The notes under the pieces: generated by a model
Seen by the model: only the letters and a program-made list of their open reading frames with translations
Told to the model about the DNA's origin: nothing
Database searches by the model: none
Shown here: piece by piece, positions 40,934-48,991 of the stretch
Position numbering within the stretch: position 1 is the stretch's first letter
Layout: every line of letters begins with the position of its first letter
Origin: Modestobacter versicolor
GTDB lineage: Bacteria > Actinomycetota > Actinomycetes > Mycobacteriales > Geodermatophilaceae
Assembly (NCBI RefSeq): GCF_014195485.1
Contig: NZ_JACIBU010000001.1
Location: forward strand, 3,286,001-3,350,000
Direction: 5' to 3'
DNA length: 64,000 nt
Program-made: the position numbers and the translations under genes

Positions 40934-41505
40934 CGTCGGACGCCCCGGTCGCCGGGCTGGTGCTCGCTGCCGGAGGGGGTCGCCGCTACGGCATGCCGAA
41001 GGCGCTGGTCGAGTTCGAGGGGAGCCTGCTGGTCGAGCGGGCGGTGCGGACGGCGGCCGCGGTCTGCGACCCGGTGCTCGTCGTGCTCGGTGCCCAGGCG
41101 GTCGAGGTGTGGCGCAGCGCCGACCTGTCCGAAGCTGTCGTCCTGGCCAACGCCGACTGGGAGACCGGGATGGCCTCCAGCCTGCGCACCGGCCTCGACG
41201 GGCTGCGCGGCTGGCCGGGCCGGGTCGACGCGGTGCTGGTGCAGCTGGTCGACATGCCGGGCATGACGCCGGCCGCGCTGGCCCGGATGGCCGAGCACGC
41301 CGCCCCCGACGCGCTCGCCGTGGCCGCCTACGACGGCGTCCGCGGGCACCCGGTGCTGCTCGGCCGCGAGCACTGGGCCGGGGTGGCGGCGACGGCCACC
41401 GGTGACGAGGGCGCCCGGCGCTACCTCGCCGACCACGACGTCCTGGAGGTCGACTGCACCGGGCTCGCCGACCCGACCGACCTGGACGTCCCGCCGGCCG
41501 GGTGA
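40930..41505 (+). CDS. mocA: MobA/MocA-like nucleotidyltransferase
   Basis: A 191-residue NTP-transferase. The N-terminal nucleotide-binding loop is GLVLAAGGGRRYGMPKAL and QLVDMPGMTPAALARM carries the metal-binding Asp. RGHPVLLGREHW matches molybdopterin cytidylyl- or guanylyltransferases. Near moaE and modABC it probably attaches CMP to molybdenum cofactor (MocA type), but MobA activity cannot be excluded. GTGA overlaps tie it to the genes on both sides. Confidence 0.82.
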   Translation: MTSDAPVAGLVLAAGGGRRYGMPKALVEFEGSLLVERAVRTAAAVCDPVLVVLGAQAVEVWRSADLSEAVVLANADWETGMASSLRTGLDGLRGWPGRVDAVLVQLVDMPGMTPAALARMAEHAAPDALAVAAYDGVRGHPVLLGREHWAGVAATATGDEGARRYLADHDVLEVDCTGLADPTDLDVPPAG

Positions 41506-41945
41506 GCGCGCGTACCTTCACCGCCGTGGACACGCTCTTGGCCCGGGTCACCGAGGAGCCGCTGTCGGTCGCCGAGCACGAGGCCGCTGTCGCCGACAAG
41601 GCGGCCGGGGCGGTCGTCTCCTTCTCCGGGGTCGTCCGCGACCACGACGGCGGGCGCTCGGTCACCGAGCTGGAGTACGTCGGCCACCCCACGGCGCCGG
41701 ACCTGATCGCCGAGATCGCCGCCGAGTTCGCCGCCCGGCCGGACGTGCAGTCGGTCGCCATCTCGCACCGGGTCGGGCTGCTGGGCATCGGCGACGTCGC
41801 GCTGGCCTGCGCGGTCAGCGCCGCGCACCGCGGCCAGGCGTTCACCGTCTGCGCCGAGCTCGTCGACGAGGTCAAGGCCCGGCTGCCGATCTGGAAGCGC
41901 CAGGTCTTCGCCGACGGCGAGGAGGAGTGGGTCGCCTGCCCGTGA
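41502..41945 (+). CDS. moaE: MoaE, molybdopterin synthase catalytic subunit
   Basis: A 147-residue protein. AAGAVVSFSGVVRDHDGG, LEYVGHPTAPDL and VDEVKARLPIWKRQ (with catalytic Lys residues) match MoaE, and ISHRVGLLGIGDVALACAVS fits the family core. It joins with the MoaD thiocarboxylate to convert cPMP to molybdopterin. Its partner moaD lies 2 kb away on the other strand. The GTG start overlaps the mocA-like stop. Confidence 0.95.
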   Translation: MSARTFTAVDTLLARVTEEPLSVAEHEAAVADKAAGAVVSFSGVVRDHDGGRSVTELEYVGHPTAPDLIAEIAAEFAARPDVQSVAISHRVGLLGIGDVALACAVSAAHRGQAFTVCAELVDEVKARLPIWKRQVFADGEEEWVACP

Positions 41946-41972
41946 CCTGTGGGTCCGCTGTGACCACGGTCC

Positions 41973-42001
41973 TTGCCTCGGCTCACCACCCGTGGCATAA
42001 C
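41973..42001 (+). promoter_or_regulatory. Promoter-like element before the PAS-GAF-SpoIIE gene
   Basis: TTGCCT (41973-41978), a 17-base spacer and CATAAC (41996-42001) lie 60 bases before the ATG at 42061. Confidence 0.45.
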
Positions 42002-42060
42002 TGAACCGGCTCGACTCCAGAACCGGGGCGAGCGCTCCTCCGGTGTGCCCGCGGTGAGCG

Positions 42061-43668
42061 ATGGCGACGGGAGCCCGCGACGTGCCGGACGACCACCTGT
42101 TCGACTCGGTCCCGATCGGCGTGCTGAAGGTGGACGCCGACTGGCGGGTCAGCTACCTGAACCCGGCCGGTGCGGCGGTCGTCGGCTACACCGCCGAGCA
42201 GCTGGTGGGCCGGGACTACTGGACTGCGTTCCCGGCCAACGCCACGAACGAGTTCGGCCGCGCCTACCGCGACGCCGTGGCCACCGGACGGCCGTGCACG
42301 CTCGAGGGCTTCTACCCGGCCCCGCTCAACGCCTGGTTCGAGGTGCAGGCCGTCCCGGAGGGCGGCGGCCTGGCGATGTACTTCTCCGACGTCACCGAGC
42401 GCCGCACCGCCCAGGAGCGGCTGGCGATGCTCGCCCGGGTGAGCGCCGAGCTGGCCGGCACGCTGGACGTCGACACGGCCGCCACCCGGGTGCCGCGGCT
42501 GATCGTGCCGGTGATGGCCGACTGGTGCATCCTCACCGTCCTGGACGACGAGGGCCGCCCCGCCGACGTCGGCTGGTGGCACACCGACCCCACCCGCCGC
42601 GCGCTGGTCGAGCGCTACGCCGGCGTGCGGCTGGACGCGATGCCGGTGACGTCGCCGGTGGTGCGGGCGCTGCTGGGCGAGACGGTCGCCGCGGACACCG
42701 CCGAGGTGCTCACCGTGATGGCCGTCGGCGAGGCCCGCGAGCTCCTCGAGCTGCTGCACCCCACCGCCGCGATCACCATGCCGCTGCGCGGCCGGGGCCG
42801 GACGCTGGGTGCGCTGACGCTGTACTTCGAGGGCGACCGGTGCCTGAACGAGGCCGAGCAGGCCACCGCGCAGGAGATCGCCGACCGGGCCGGCCTGGCC
42901 CTGGACAACGCACGGCTGTTCTCCCAGCAGCGCCAGCTCGCCGAGGAGCTGCAGCGCAGCCTGCTCACCGGTGCCTTCACCCACGACCACGCCGAGGTCG
43001 TCGTCCGCTACACCCCGGCGGCCGAGGCGGCCCGGGTCGGCGGCGACTGGTACGACTCGTTCACGCAGCCCTCCGGTTCGACCATGCTGGTCATCGGCGA
43101 CGTGGTCGGTCACGACACCGCGGCGGCCGCCGCGATGGGCCAGCTCCGCTCGCTGCTGCGCGGGATCGCGTCCTACAGCGACGGGGGACCGGCCGAGGTG
43201 CTCCGCGGGTTGGACGCCGCGATGCACCAGCTCGAGGTGGGCACCTACGCGACCGCGGCGGTGGCTCGGTTCGAGCAGACCCACGAGGAGCGCAGCCGGG
43301 GGGTCACCCGGATGCGGTGGAGCAACGCCGGGCACCTGCCGCCGCTGGTGATCAACCCCGACGGCTCGCTGGCGGCGCTGGCCGACTGGCGGGGCGAGCT
43401 GCTGCTCGGCGTCGACCCGGCCACCCCGCGGGGCGAGCAGGTGGTCGTGCTGGACCGCGGGACGACGGTGCTGCTGTACACCGACGGCCTCATCGAGCGC
43501 CGCGGCGGTGACCTCGACGAGGGGATGGCCCGGCTGCGCCAGGCCGCCTCCGAGCTGGCTGGCCTGCCGCTGGGCGAGCTGTGCGACCAGCTGGTCGACC
43601 GGCTGGTGCACGGCCAGCCCGAGGACGACGTCGCCCTGGTCGCGATCCGCCTGCTGCCGCAGGGCTGA
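42061..43668 (+). CDS. PAS-GAF-SpoIIE (PP2C) serine phosphatase
   Basis: A 535-residue cytoplasmic signalling protein. A PAS domain (about 12-120: SVPIGVLKVDADWRVSYLNP, DVTERRTAQERL) is followed by a GAF domain (about 140-290) and a SpoIIE-type PP2C domain (about 310-530). The latter has RVGGDWYDSF, VIGDVVGHDTAAAAAMGQLR, WSNAGHLPPLVI and LLYTDGLIERRG. Such proteins dephosphorylate anti-sigma antagonists in the partner-switching control of general-stress sigma factors. No anti-sigma or antagonist gene is adjacent. The ATG has no strong ribosome-binding site. Confidence 0.9.
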   Translation: MATGARDVPDDHLFDSVPIGVLKVDADWRVSYLNPAGAAVVGYTAEQLVGRDYWTAFPANATNEFGRAYRDAVATGRPCTLEGFYPAPLNAWFEVQAVPEGGGLAMYFSDVTERRTAQERLAMLARVSAELAGTLDVDTAATRVPRLIVPVMADWCILTVLDDEGRPADVGWWHTDPTRRALVERYAGVRLDAMPVTSPVVRALLGETVAADTAEVLTVMAVGEARELLELLHPTAAITMPLRGRGRTLGALTLYFEGDRCLNEAEQATAQEIADRAGLALDNARLFSQQRQLAEELQRSLLTGAFTHDHAEVVVRYTPAAEAARVGGDWYDSFTQPSGSTMLVIGDVVGHDTAAAAAMGQLRSLLRGIASYSDGGPAEVLRGLDAAMHQLEVGTYATAAVARFEQTHEERSRGVTRMRWSNAGHLPPLVINPDGSLAALADWRGELLLGVDPATPRGEQVVVLDRGTTVLLYTDGLIERRGGDLDEGMARLRQAASELAGLPLGELCDQLVDRLVHGQPEDDVALVAIRLLPQG

Positions 43669-43704
43669 CCGCGGGCGGTCGGCAGGGGCGGTCAGCCGGT
43701 CGGG

Positions 43705-43902
43705 TCAGCGGGCGCCGGCCAGCCCGTCGTCGTCGGGGTGCCGCTCGGCGCGCTCGGCCTGCTCCTCCTCGGCCTCGCCCTCCAGCCGGCGGGCCTCGCC
43801 GTCCAGCGTCGCCGCGGCGTCGCCGTGCGACTGTCCGTAGACCTCCTCGGCGTGGCCGAGCAGCTCCTCCGCCTTGGCCTTGGCCTTCCCGAACAGGCTC
43901 AT
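43705..43902 (-). CDS. Small charged helical protein, possibly CsbD-like
   Basis: A 65-residue, highly charged protein (MSLFGKAKAKAEELLGHAEE, then EGEAEEEQAERAERHPDDD) predicted to be helical and soluble. It resembles CsbD and similar small stress or antitoxin-like proteins, but the match is loose. GAGGAGAG lies a few bases before the ATG, supporting translation. It converges on the SpoIIE-type gene and lies beside moaD on the same strand. Confidence 0.55.
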   Translation of the reverse strand: MSLFGKAKAKAEELLGHAEEVYGQSHGDAAATLDGEARRLEGEAEEEQAERAERHPDDDGLAGAR

Positions 43903-43954
43903 CGTGCTCTCCTCATCCGCCGTGCACTGGGTCGGCTTCCGCGCCCCGGTCCGC

Positions 43955-43973
43955 TCCTCGCTCGTTCCTCGCT
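43955..43973. repeat. Short direct repeat before the small charged protein
   Basis: TCCTCGCT occurs at 43955-43962 and 43966-43973, 11 bases apart. It is a small repeat and the purpose is unclear. Confidence 0.3.
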
Positions 43974-43991
43974 GCGATGCTCCCGGGGCTG

Positions 43992-44258
43992 TCAGCCTCC
44001 GGCGAAGGGCGGCAGGACGTCCACCACCGCGCCGGGCGCCAGCACCAACGCGCGGTCGCGGGTCGTGGTTCCATCCACCAGGAACGAGCAGGCGGTGAGC
44101 ACCCGCTCCAGGCGGTCGCCGTGGGCGTCGACGAGCTGGCCGACGAGCTCCTCGAGGCTGCCGGCCTCGCGGGTCTCGGTGTCGACGCCGACCGCGGCGC
44201 GGGCGCCGGCGAAGTACCGCACGGTGACCGTCGGGGTGGCGGGCTGGGTGGACGACAC
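43992..44258 (-). CDS. moaD: MoaD, molybdopterin synthase sulfur carrier
   Basis: An 88-residue ubiquitin-like protein ending in the double glycine DVLPPFAGG needed for thiocarboxylation. VTVRYFAGARAAVGV and LEELVGQLVDAHGDRLERVL fit the MoaD fold. It carries sulfur to MoaE. The GTG at 44258 is 2 bases from the moaA stop, so it is in the moaA transcript. Confidence 0.93.
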   Translation of the reverse strand: MSSTQPATPTVTVRYFAGARAAVGVDTETREAGSLEELVGQLVDAHGDRLERVLTACSFLVDGTTTRDRALVLAPGAVVDVLPPFAGG

Positions 44259-44260
44259 CG

Positions 44261-45319
44261 TCAGCCCCCGATCGCGGACATCGGCCGGGACGGCTGCAGG
44301 AAGCTCGGGTCGTCGATGCCGTGCCCGGGCAGCTTGTTCAGCGTGGCGATCCGCCAGCGGTCGGCGATCTCCTGGTCGGTGGCGCCCTCGCGCAGCGCCG
44401 TCCGCAGGTCGGACTCCTCGCGGGCGAACAGGCAGTTGCGGATCTGCCCGTCGGCCGTCAGCCGGGTGCGGTCGCAGGCACCGCAGAACGAGCGGGTCAC
44501 CGACGCGATGACGCCGACGGTCAGGCCGGTGCCGTCGACCAGCCAGCGCTCCGCCGGGGCGGCACCGCGCTCCTCGACGTCCGGCACGAGCGTGTGGGCG
44601 GCGGTCAGCCGGGCCAGGATGTCCTCGGCGGTGACCATCTCGCCGCGGGTCCAGGCGTGGTGGGCGTCCAGCGGCATCTGCTCGATGAAGCGCAGCTCGT
44701 AGCCGTGCTCCAGGCAGTACTCCAGCAGCGGGACGGCGTCGTCCTCGTTGATCCCGCGGAGCAGCACGGCGTTGACCTTGACCGGGGTGAGGCCGGCGTC
44801 CTTGGCCGCCTGCAGCCCGGCGAGCACGTCGGGCAGCCGGTCCCGGTGCGTCAGCTGCTGGAAGCGCTCGCGGTCCAGGGTGTCCAGGCTGACGTTGATC
44901 CGGTCCAGGCCGGCCGCGGCCAGCGCCGGGGCCATCCGGGACAGCCCGATGGCGTTGGTGGTGAGCGAGACCTCCGGCCGGGGGCGCAGGGCGGTCGTCG
45001 CCGCGACGATGCCGGGCAGCCCGGGGCGCAGCAGCGGCTCGCCGCCGGTGAACCGGACCTCCTGGATGCCCAGGTGCTCGACGCCGATCCGGACCAGCCG
45101 GACGACCTCCTCGTCGGTGAGCTGCTCGACCTTGGGCAGCCACTGCAGGCCCTCGGGCGGCATGCAGTAGGTGCAGCGCAGGTTGCAGCGGTCGGTCAGC
45201 GACACCCGCAGGTCGGTCGCGACCCGGCCGTGCCGGTCGACCAGCCCGCCGGAGCCCGGGCTCACGGCGCCCACCTGCGGGCGGACCGTGGGGTCGGGCA
45301 GCGGGCTCGGAGTCGTCAC
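44261..45319 (-). CDS. moaA: MoaA, GTP 3',8-cyclase
   Basis: A 352-residue radical SAM enzyme. The N-terminal cluster motif CNLRCTYC uses C45, C49 and C52. The C-terminal cluster motif lies in SFCGACDRTRLTADGQIRNC, and the protein ends in a conserved Gly-Gly (SAIGG). With MoaC it converts GTP to cyclic pyranopterin phosphate; moaC is not in this window. The GTG start lies 6 bases after TACATT, a likely leaderless start. moaD follows 2 bases later. Confidence 0.96.
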   Translation of the reverse strand: MTTPSPLPDPTVRPQVGAVSPGSGGLVDRHGRVATDLRVSLTDRCNLRCTYCMPPEGLQWLPKVEQLTDEEVVRLVRIGVEHLGIQEVRFTGGEPLLRPGLPGIVAATTALRPRPEVSLTTNAIGLSRMAPALAAAGLDRINVSLDTLDRERFQQLTHRDRLPDVLAGLQAAKDAGLTPVKVNAVLLRGINEDDAVPLLEYCLEHGYELRFIEQMPLDAHHAWTRGEMVTAEDILARLTAAHTLVPDVEERGAAPAERWLVDGTGLTVGVIASVTRSFCGACDRTRLTADGQIRNCLFAREESDLRTALREGATDQEIADRWRIATLNKLPGHGIDDPSFLQPSRPMSAIGG

Positions 45320-45325
45320 AGCCCG

Positions 45326-45331
45326 AATGTA
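45326..45331 (-). promoter_or_regulatory. -10 box TACATT, leaderless start of moaA
   Basis: TACATT lies 6 bases before the GTG at 45319 on the minus strand. Confidence 0.5.
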
Positions 45332-45368
45332 GTGCGCGATCGCCCCCGGCGGCCCGACACCGGACGCA

Positions 45369-45404
45369 GCGAGGGGGCGACCGGGGCTCCGGTCGCCCCC
45401 TCGC
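45369..45404 (-). terminator. Strong hairpin terminator after the secreted protein gene
   Basis: A perfect 16-bp stem (45369-45384 with 45389-45404) closes a GGCT loop. It begins 11 bases past the stop of the secreted protein gene and upstream of the moaA promoter. Confidence 0.85.
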
Positions 45405-45414
45405 GGTGGGCAGG

Positions 45415-46287
45415 TCAGCCGATCGGCGTCGGGGACGTCGGGTCCGGCGGCACCGGCAGCGAGCCCTGCACCCGGTTGCGGGCCTGGCAGTCGCTGGTGC
45501 AGTTGGTCGCCCCGGCGGAGAGCTCGATCGCGTCCTCGCCGAGCACGCCGCCCATCCGGCCGACGGAGGTGACCGTCCAGCGGGTGACCGTGGCGGTCTG
45601 CTGGGTCCTGGTGGCGACCTGCGGGCTGTCCTTGCCCAGCAGCATCTGGTGCGTGGCGTCGCCGGCCACCCCGTTGCCGAAGTTCACCTTCCCGGTGAAC
45701 TCGTTGACGAAGTAGAAGAGGCCGGCGCCGAGGGTGTGCACGAACTCGACCGGGCCGCCGAACTCCTGCTCCATCTGGAAGATCCCGCCCTGCGGTGCGT
45801 CCTTGGACTGCACCTTGAGCGTGCCGGCGGCGGTGCTGAAGGTGACCACGAGCGTGTCGTCGCGCAGCCGCAGCTCGCTGATCCGCACCCCGGAGAGCTG
45901 GGCGGGGGTGAGCACCGGCACCTTGGAGGCGAAGACGACGGTCGGCGCGGTGACCATCCGCTGCGCGTCCGGCGCGCCGGACAGCGTGTAGTCGTAGACG
46001 CCCAGCGTGGTCGGGTCGATGCGGTAGCTCACGTGCCGGCCGGTGACGACGACCGGGGACGTCGGGGTGATGTCCTGCACCCGGTGGTCCTTGCCCGGCG
46101 CCGGGTTCGAGGTGCGGCCGTTGACCGTGACGGCGAAGTCGCCGCTGACCGAGCCGCCGCCACCGCCGTCCTCGACGGTGCCGCCGTCGTCGCCACCGCC
46201 CTTGGCCTGGGCGAGGCCGGGGACCAGCAGGACGGCGGTGCCGAGCGCGAGGGCGGCGAGGAGCCGGCGCGGGGTGCGGTGGGACAC
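45415..46287 (-). CDS. Secreted protein of unknown function
   Basis: A 290-residue protein with a clear signal peptide (VSHRTPRRLLAALALGTAVL, cleavage after AQA near residue 28). A Gly/Asp-rich linker, KGGGDDGGTVEDGGGGG, leads into a beta-rich domain of about 230 residues. Only the last part has cysteines (NCTSDCQARN). I do not recognise the family. GGAGG lies 9 bases before the GTG at 46287; the longer frame from 46350 would enter the promoter. A strong terminator follows. Confidence 0.8.
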   Translation of the reverse strand: MSHRTPRRLLAALALGTAVLLVPGLAQAKGGGDDGGTVEDGGGGGSVSGDFAVTVNGRTSNPAPGKDHRVQDITPTSPVVVTGRHVSYRIDPTTLGVYDYTLSGAPDAQRMVTAPTVVFASKVPVLTPAQLSGVRISELRLRDDTLVVTFSTAAGTLKVQSKDAPQGGIFQMEQEFGGPVEFVHTLGAGLFYFVNEFTGKVNFGNGVAGDATHQMLLGKDSPQVATRTQQTATVTRWTVTSVGRMGGVLGEDAIELSAGATNCTSDCQARNRVQGSLPVPPDPTSPTPIG

Positions 46288-46347
46288 GGGGTGGGCCTCC
46301 GGGGTCAATCTGATCACCGTGCGTGTGCAGCGGCTCACACATTGATC

Positions 46348-46361
46348 CATGAAAGTTCATG
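46348..46361. promoter_or_regulatory. CATGAA-AG-TTCATG palindrome between divergent genes
   Basis: A 14-bp palindrome with a 2-base spacer, in an unusually AT-rich patch between the secreted protein gene and the MFS gene. It may be an operator for either. Confidence 0.45.
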
Positions 46362-46480
46362 CAAGTCCAGCCGAAATGCGCGTGGCGGAGCCCGGCCCGG
46401 CTGTTACCGTCGCCGTGCCACCCGAGGGTCCGGCGGGCATCCCCGCACTCGCCTGTGGCCAGGAAGCGCGAGAAGCAGCT

Positions 46481-47749
46481 GTGTCACCCCGCACCGTCCT
46501 CACCCCGTACACCGATCTCTTCGCCGTCCCGGGCGCCCGCGCCTTCTCCTCCGCGGGCCTGCTGGCCCGGGTGCCGATGTCGACCGCCGGGCTCGGCTCG
46601 GTGCTGCTCGTCGAGGGCGAGAGCGGCAGCTACGCCCTGGCCGGCGCCGTCGCCGGCACCAACGCCCTCTCCTTCGCCATCGGCAGCCCGCAGTGGGCCC
46701 GGGCGATGGACCGGGTGGGCCAGAGCCGGGTGCTGCGGGCCACCGCGGTGCTCTCCCTCGTCGTGGGCCTGGCCTTCGTCGCCGCGGTCGTCTCCGGCGC
46801 GCCGCACTGGACCTGGTTCGCCCTGGCCGCGCTCGCCGGCGGGACGGCGGCCAACGTGGGCTCGGTCGTGCGCAGCCGGTGGGCCAACGTGCTGCCCGAG
46901 CAGGGTCAGCGGCAGACGGCGTTCGCGTTCGAGTCGGTCGCCGACGAGGTGGTCTTCGTCGTCGCGCCTCCGGCGGTCACCTTCCTGGCCGCGCTGATCG
47001 CCCCGCCGCTGGGCTTCCTCACCGGCATGCTGATCGGCGTCGTCGGCGCGCTGGTGCTCTCCCGCCAGGAGGCCACCGCCCCGCCGGTGGCTCCCCGGGT
47101 CGCCGGCCAGCCGCGCACCCGCTCCCGGGTGCTCACCCCCGGGCTGGTCGCCATCGGCATCACCTACCTGGCGGTGGGCACGGTCTTCGGTGCCGTGGAC
47201 GTCGTGGTTGTCGGGTTCGCCGAGGACGAGGGCGCTCCCGCCGCGGCGGGCATCGCGCTGTCGGCCTACGCCGCCGGCAGCCTGCTCGCCGGGCTCGCCT
47301 ACGGCATCGTGAAGCTGCCGGGCACCCTGGTCACCCGGTTCCTGGGGGCGGCCCTGCTCTTCGCCGCGGCCGCCCAGACGCTGCACCTGGTCGGCTCGCT
47401 GACGACGCTGGTCGGGTTCGCCTTCCTGGCCGGGCTGGCGATCGCGCCGGTGCTGATCGCCGGGATGTCGGTGGTGGAGTCCCGGGTGCCGCGCGCCTCG
47501 CTGACCGAGGGCCTGACCTGGACCTCCACCGGCCTCACCGTGGGCCTGACCGCAGGCTCCGCGCTGGCCGGCATCGCGGTCGACCACTGGGGTGCCGAGT
47601 CCGCGTTCGCCGTCCCGGCCCTCGGGGCCGCTCTCGCCGGGCTGCTCGCCGTCGCCGCCTGGCTGGTGCTCCGGCGCACGCCCGCCCCCGCCGGCTCGCC
47701 GGCCGAGGCCGAGGTGGACGCCGGGGCCGACGCCGGGGCCCCCGCGTGA
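46481..47749 (+). CDS. MFS transporter
   Basis: A 422-residue protein with about twelve hydrophobic segments and the cytoplasmic RSRWANVLPEQGQRQTAFAF-type loop seen in actinobacterial MFS exporters. The first helices start after FAVPGARAFSSAGLLARVPM, the common opening of this subgroup. The GTG at 46481 is preferred: the longer frame includes a polar promoter stretch. The GTGA overlap with the downstream acetyltransferase suggests the two act on the same compound. Confidence 0.87.
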   Translation: MSPRTVLTPYTDLFAVPGARAFSSAGLLARVPMSTAGLGSVLLVEGESGSYALAGAVAGTNALSFAIGSPQWARAMDRVGQSRVLRATAVLSLVVGLAFVAAVVSGAPHWTWFALAALAGGTAANVGSVVRSRWANVLPEQGQRQTAFAFESVADEVVFVVAPPAVTFLAALIAPPLGFLTGMLIGVVGALVLSRQEATAPPVAPRVAGQPRTRSRVLTPGLVAIGITYLAVGTVFGAVDVVVVGFAEDEGAPAAAGIALSAYAAGSLLAGLAYGIVKLPGTLVTRFLGAALLFAAAAQTLHLVGSLTTLVGFAFLAGLAIAPVLIAGMSVVESRVPRASLTEGLTWTSTGLTVGLTAGSALAGIAVDHWGAESAFAVPALGAALAGLLAVAAWLVLRRTPAPAGSPAEAEVDAGADAGAPA

Positions 47750-48930
47750 CCCTGACGGTGCGCGCCCTGGCCACCGACGAGCTGGCCGGGGCCTGGGAGC
47801 TGGGCCGGCTGGCGTTCGGCGGCCCCGCCGAGGCGCCGGCGTCCGCGCTGCGCGACGTCCCCGGCGTCACCCGGTTCGGCGCCTTCGACGACGCCGGCCG
47901 GCTGATCGGCAAGATCACCGACCTGCCGCACGAGCACTGGTGGGGCGGCCGGCGGGTGGTGTCCGCCGGCGTCAGCGGGGTCGCCGTCCGGCCGGAGAGC
48001 CGCGGCGGCGGCGTGGCCCGCACGCTGCTCGGCGCGCTGCTGGCGCACGCCCGCGAGCGCGGCGCCGCGATCAGCACGCTGCACCCGACCGTCTCCGACG
48101 TCTACCGCGCCGCGGGCTGGGAGGTCGCCGGCACGCTGGACGCCGTCGACCTGGACACCGCCGGGCTGCCCCGCCCCCGGGGCGACGGGGCGGTCGACCT
48201 GACCCCGGGCGGGCCGGCCGACCTGCCGCGGGTCACCGACCTCTACCAGCAGGTGGCTCGGGTGCACGACGGGCTGCTGACCCGGCGGGGCGGCTTCTTC
48301 GACGAGCCGCACGAGGGCCCGCTGCCGCGCGACGTCGACGCCGTGACCCTGGCTGAGGTCGAGGGCGAGCTCACCGGCGCGCTGCTGCTGGGGCGAGGCC
48401 GCGGCTACGGCACCGACGCCCGGCTCGACGTCCACACCCTGCTGGCCCGCGACCCGGCCACCGCCCGGGCCCTGGTCGGCGTGCTCGCCGGCTGGCGCAC
48501 GGTCACCCGCACCGTCCGGGTGCCGCTGCTGGCCGGCGACGCGTTCTCCGCCGTCCTGCCGCTGGAGCGGGCCGACGCCCGCTCCGGGCAGCCGTGGATG
48601 CACCGGCCGGTCGACGTGGTGCGGGCGGTCGGCACCCGCGGCTGGCCGGCGCACGTGCGCGGCCGGGTGGCGTTCCGGCTCACCGACGCGCTGGCCCCGT
48701 GGAACGACGGCGCCTGGGAGCTGACCGTCGAGGACGGCGCGGGCACGCTGGCCCGGGCGGCCGCCGAGCCCGACCTCACCCTCGACGTCCGCGGCTTCGC
48801 CGTCCTGTACTGCGGGGCGGCCACCGGCCGGGCGGCCGCGCAGGCCGGGCTGGCGGGAGGAAACGGCGACCCGGCGGCGTTGGACCTGCTGGCGAGCGGG
48901 CCCCCGGCCCGGTTGCTCGACTACTTCTGA
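47746..48930 (+). CDS. Eis-like GNAT N-acetyltransferase
   Basis: A 394-residue protein with the Eis layout. An N-terminal GNAT domain (SAGVSGVAVRPESRGGGVAR, the acetyl-CoA loop), a second GNAT-like domain and a C-terminal SCP2-like domain (WELTVEDGAGTLARAAAEPD). It ends in Tyr-Phe, matching the family where the C-terminal carboxylate acts in catalysis. Eis acetylates aminoglycosides and other amines at several positions. Coupling to an exporter by a GTGA overlap suggests detoxification, but the natural substrate is unknown. Confidence 0.85.
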   Translation: MTLTVRALATDELAGAWELGRLAFGGPAEAPASALRDVPGVTRFGAFDDAGRLIGKITDLPHEHWWGGRRVVSAGVSGVAVRPESRGGGVARTLLGALLAHARERGAAISTLHPTVSDVYRAAGWEVAGTLDAVDLDTAGLPRPRGDGAVDLTPGGPADLPRVTDLYQQVARVHDGLLTRRGGFFDEPHEGPLPRDVDAVTLAEVEGELTGALLLGRGRGYGTDARLDVHTLLARDPATARALVGVLAGWRTVTRTVRVPLLAGDAFSAVLPLERADARSGQPWMHRPVDVVRAVGTRGWPAHVRGRVAFRLTDALAPWNDGAWELTVEDGAGTLARAAAEPDLTLDVRGFAVLYCGAATGRAAAQAGLAGGNGDPAALDLLASGPPARLLDYF

Positions 48931-48991
48931 CCGATCCCCGCCGTACAGTCGCGGGGTACACCGGTCCCACCCGAGGAGATCCCGCACGTCC

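Noticed and set aside
46349-46480. Longer N-terminus for the MFS protein
   Set aside because: It would read through an AT-rich palindrome and a polar stretch, while the GTG at 46481 begins just before the first conserved helix region.
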